From: Bedellia somnulentella
Taxonomy: Eukaryota; Arthropoda; Insecta; Lepidoptera; Bedelliidae
DNA: 64,000 nt
Reading direction: 5' to 3'
Assembly: GCA_963576735.1 (NCBI GenBank)
Contig: CAUYWD010000088.1
Location: forward strand, 1 to 64,000
The translations under genes were made by a program, and so were the position numbers. Positions 63,451 through 64,000 of this stretch are shown here, in pieces; the stretch's first letter is position 1, and every line of letters starts with the position of its first letter. The notes under the pieces were generated by a model. It was given only the letters and a program-made list of their open reading frames with translations, was not told where the DNA came from and ran no database searches.

Positions 63451-63463
63451 TTAAGTAAACATA

Positions 63464-63801
63464 ACATAACATAAACATTAACGTTCACGCCGAATATCCC
63501 CGAGGGGGTTGGCAGAGGTACTAATACTTCTGAACCTGGTCACCTGGTGTTCAGAGTACCCACGTTTTGCATGGACAGTGTACTCACGTGATAGGGGGCA
63601 GGCCTATCGCCGTTTTGTACGAATACACTGTCACATGACTAAGTACAACTCAGCCATGTGGGTTTCCTCACGATGTTTTCCCTCACCGTTAACAACCATG
63701 ATAAATTAACCACACTTATGTCTTAAGAAAAGACAAATTGGTGTAGGCCCGACCCGGGATTTGAACACTAGTCGCTTGCACGTCAACCGGTTTAAAGTCG
63801 G
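63464..63801 (-). mobile_element. SINE insertion in gypsy pol, 13-bp target duplication
   Basis: Flanked by TTTAAGTAAACAT (63451-63463, 63802-63814). The (TTATG)n tail faces left (cataacataacataaac); body matches 43655-44023. The tRNA-like head end at 63770-63801 is rearranged. Removing it rejoins the pol reading frame. Confidence 0.85.
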
Positions 63802-63814
63802 TTTAAGTAAACAT

Positions 63815-64000
63815 GTGGTAAAGAAATTTTGTTATTTAATTTGCTTATTTTATAAAGAGAATCAACATTAGAATTATTAATTAATTTTATGATCGACCAT
63901 CTGCGAATTTTGTTCGTTCTGTGGCTTAGTTGATTCTTTGACCGTGGACACAACAACTTCGAGAGCATTGTTATCTTTTTCCGAGAATTGCTCCCGCGCG
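63815..64000 (-). pseudogene. gag: Gag C-terminus and start of pol, cut by window end
   Basis: One minus-strand frame from 64000 (EQFSEKDNNALEVVVSTVKE onwards) ends in TAA at about 63878-63880; it is the polar Gag C-terminus. The pol frame (KISKLNNKISLPHVYLK, running into the protease) overlaps it in the +1 register. The element's remaining gag and its 5' LTR lie beyond the window. Confidence 0.65.

Overview
This window looks like animal, almost certainly insect and most probably lepidopteran (moth or butterfly), nuclear DNA. Base composition is AT-rich. Several retroposon families have the look of lepidopteran SINE/LINE tails (TTATG-type SINE tails, 'gcgataag..ccgcc' LINE tails). I recognise no intact host gene. 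Nearly everything is transposable elements, many inserted inside one another. The density suggests an intergenic, heterochromatic, W-chromosome or piRNA-cluster-like locus (inference).

Layout. (1) 1-3,550: one arm of a 0.48 kb inverted repeat carrying an exon-like 74-bp segment, a 1.28 kb near-perfect hairpin (1054-2329), and retroposons that carry tRNA-like cloverleaves. (2) 3,555-17,336: a very large composite foldback element with ~1.7 kb inverted arms. Two Jockey/CR1-superfamily LINEs have inserted into the arms (3,861-7,314 plus strand with an intact ORF2; 11,526-15,936 minus strand with intact ORF1 and ORF2). The loop holds an inverted copy of the exon-like segment at 1-502. (3) 17,600-21,000: a minus-strand LINE relic hit by a Penelope-like element (GIY-YIG ORF, 12-bp target duplication), by a second LINE and by a LINE/SINE tail. 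(4) 21,000-35,300: MITEs, degraded LINE fragments, a 92-bp-period tandem array (24.7-26.1 kb), and a mariner with a deleted transposase. (5) 35,340-43,285: a BEL/Pao LTR element with both LTRs, TCCTA target duplication and a good gag. Its pol has lost the reverse transcriptase, and its interior is interrupted by a LINE that is itself interrupted by a SINE. (6) 44,232-64,000+: an env-bearing Ty3/gypsy (errantivirus-like) retroelement on the minus strand, running off the right end of the window. It is decayed by frameshifts and stops. Its env is split by a 13.5 kb LTR element (X, 44,546-58,008, target duplication ATTG), which contains another LTR element (Y, 45,223-52,029, target duplication CACG). 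Y contains minisatellites, a THAP/P-element-like transposase relic, Penelope fragments and a gag remnant with an RS-rich region.

The functional logic is that of parasites on parasites. Target duplications, restored reading frames across them, and one preserved empty site (in the opposite foldback arm) allow the insertion order to be read directly. The most interesting signals are: a classical A AAA AAC slippery heptamer in the ORF1/ORF2 overlap of the 3.4 kb LINE, in exactly the frame needed for -1 frameshifting; a retroposon family with paired, often palindromic tRNA-like bodies and 12-13 bp target duplications; the giant foldback that appears to hold a captured exon-like segment; and a P-element-like relic. 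All statements rest on reading the sequence; no database search was possible.
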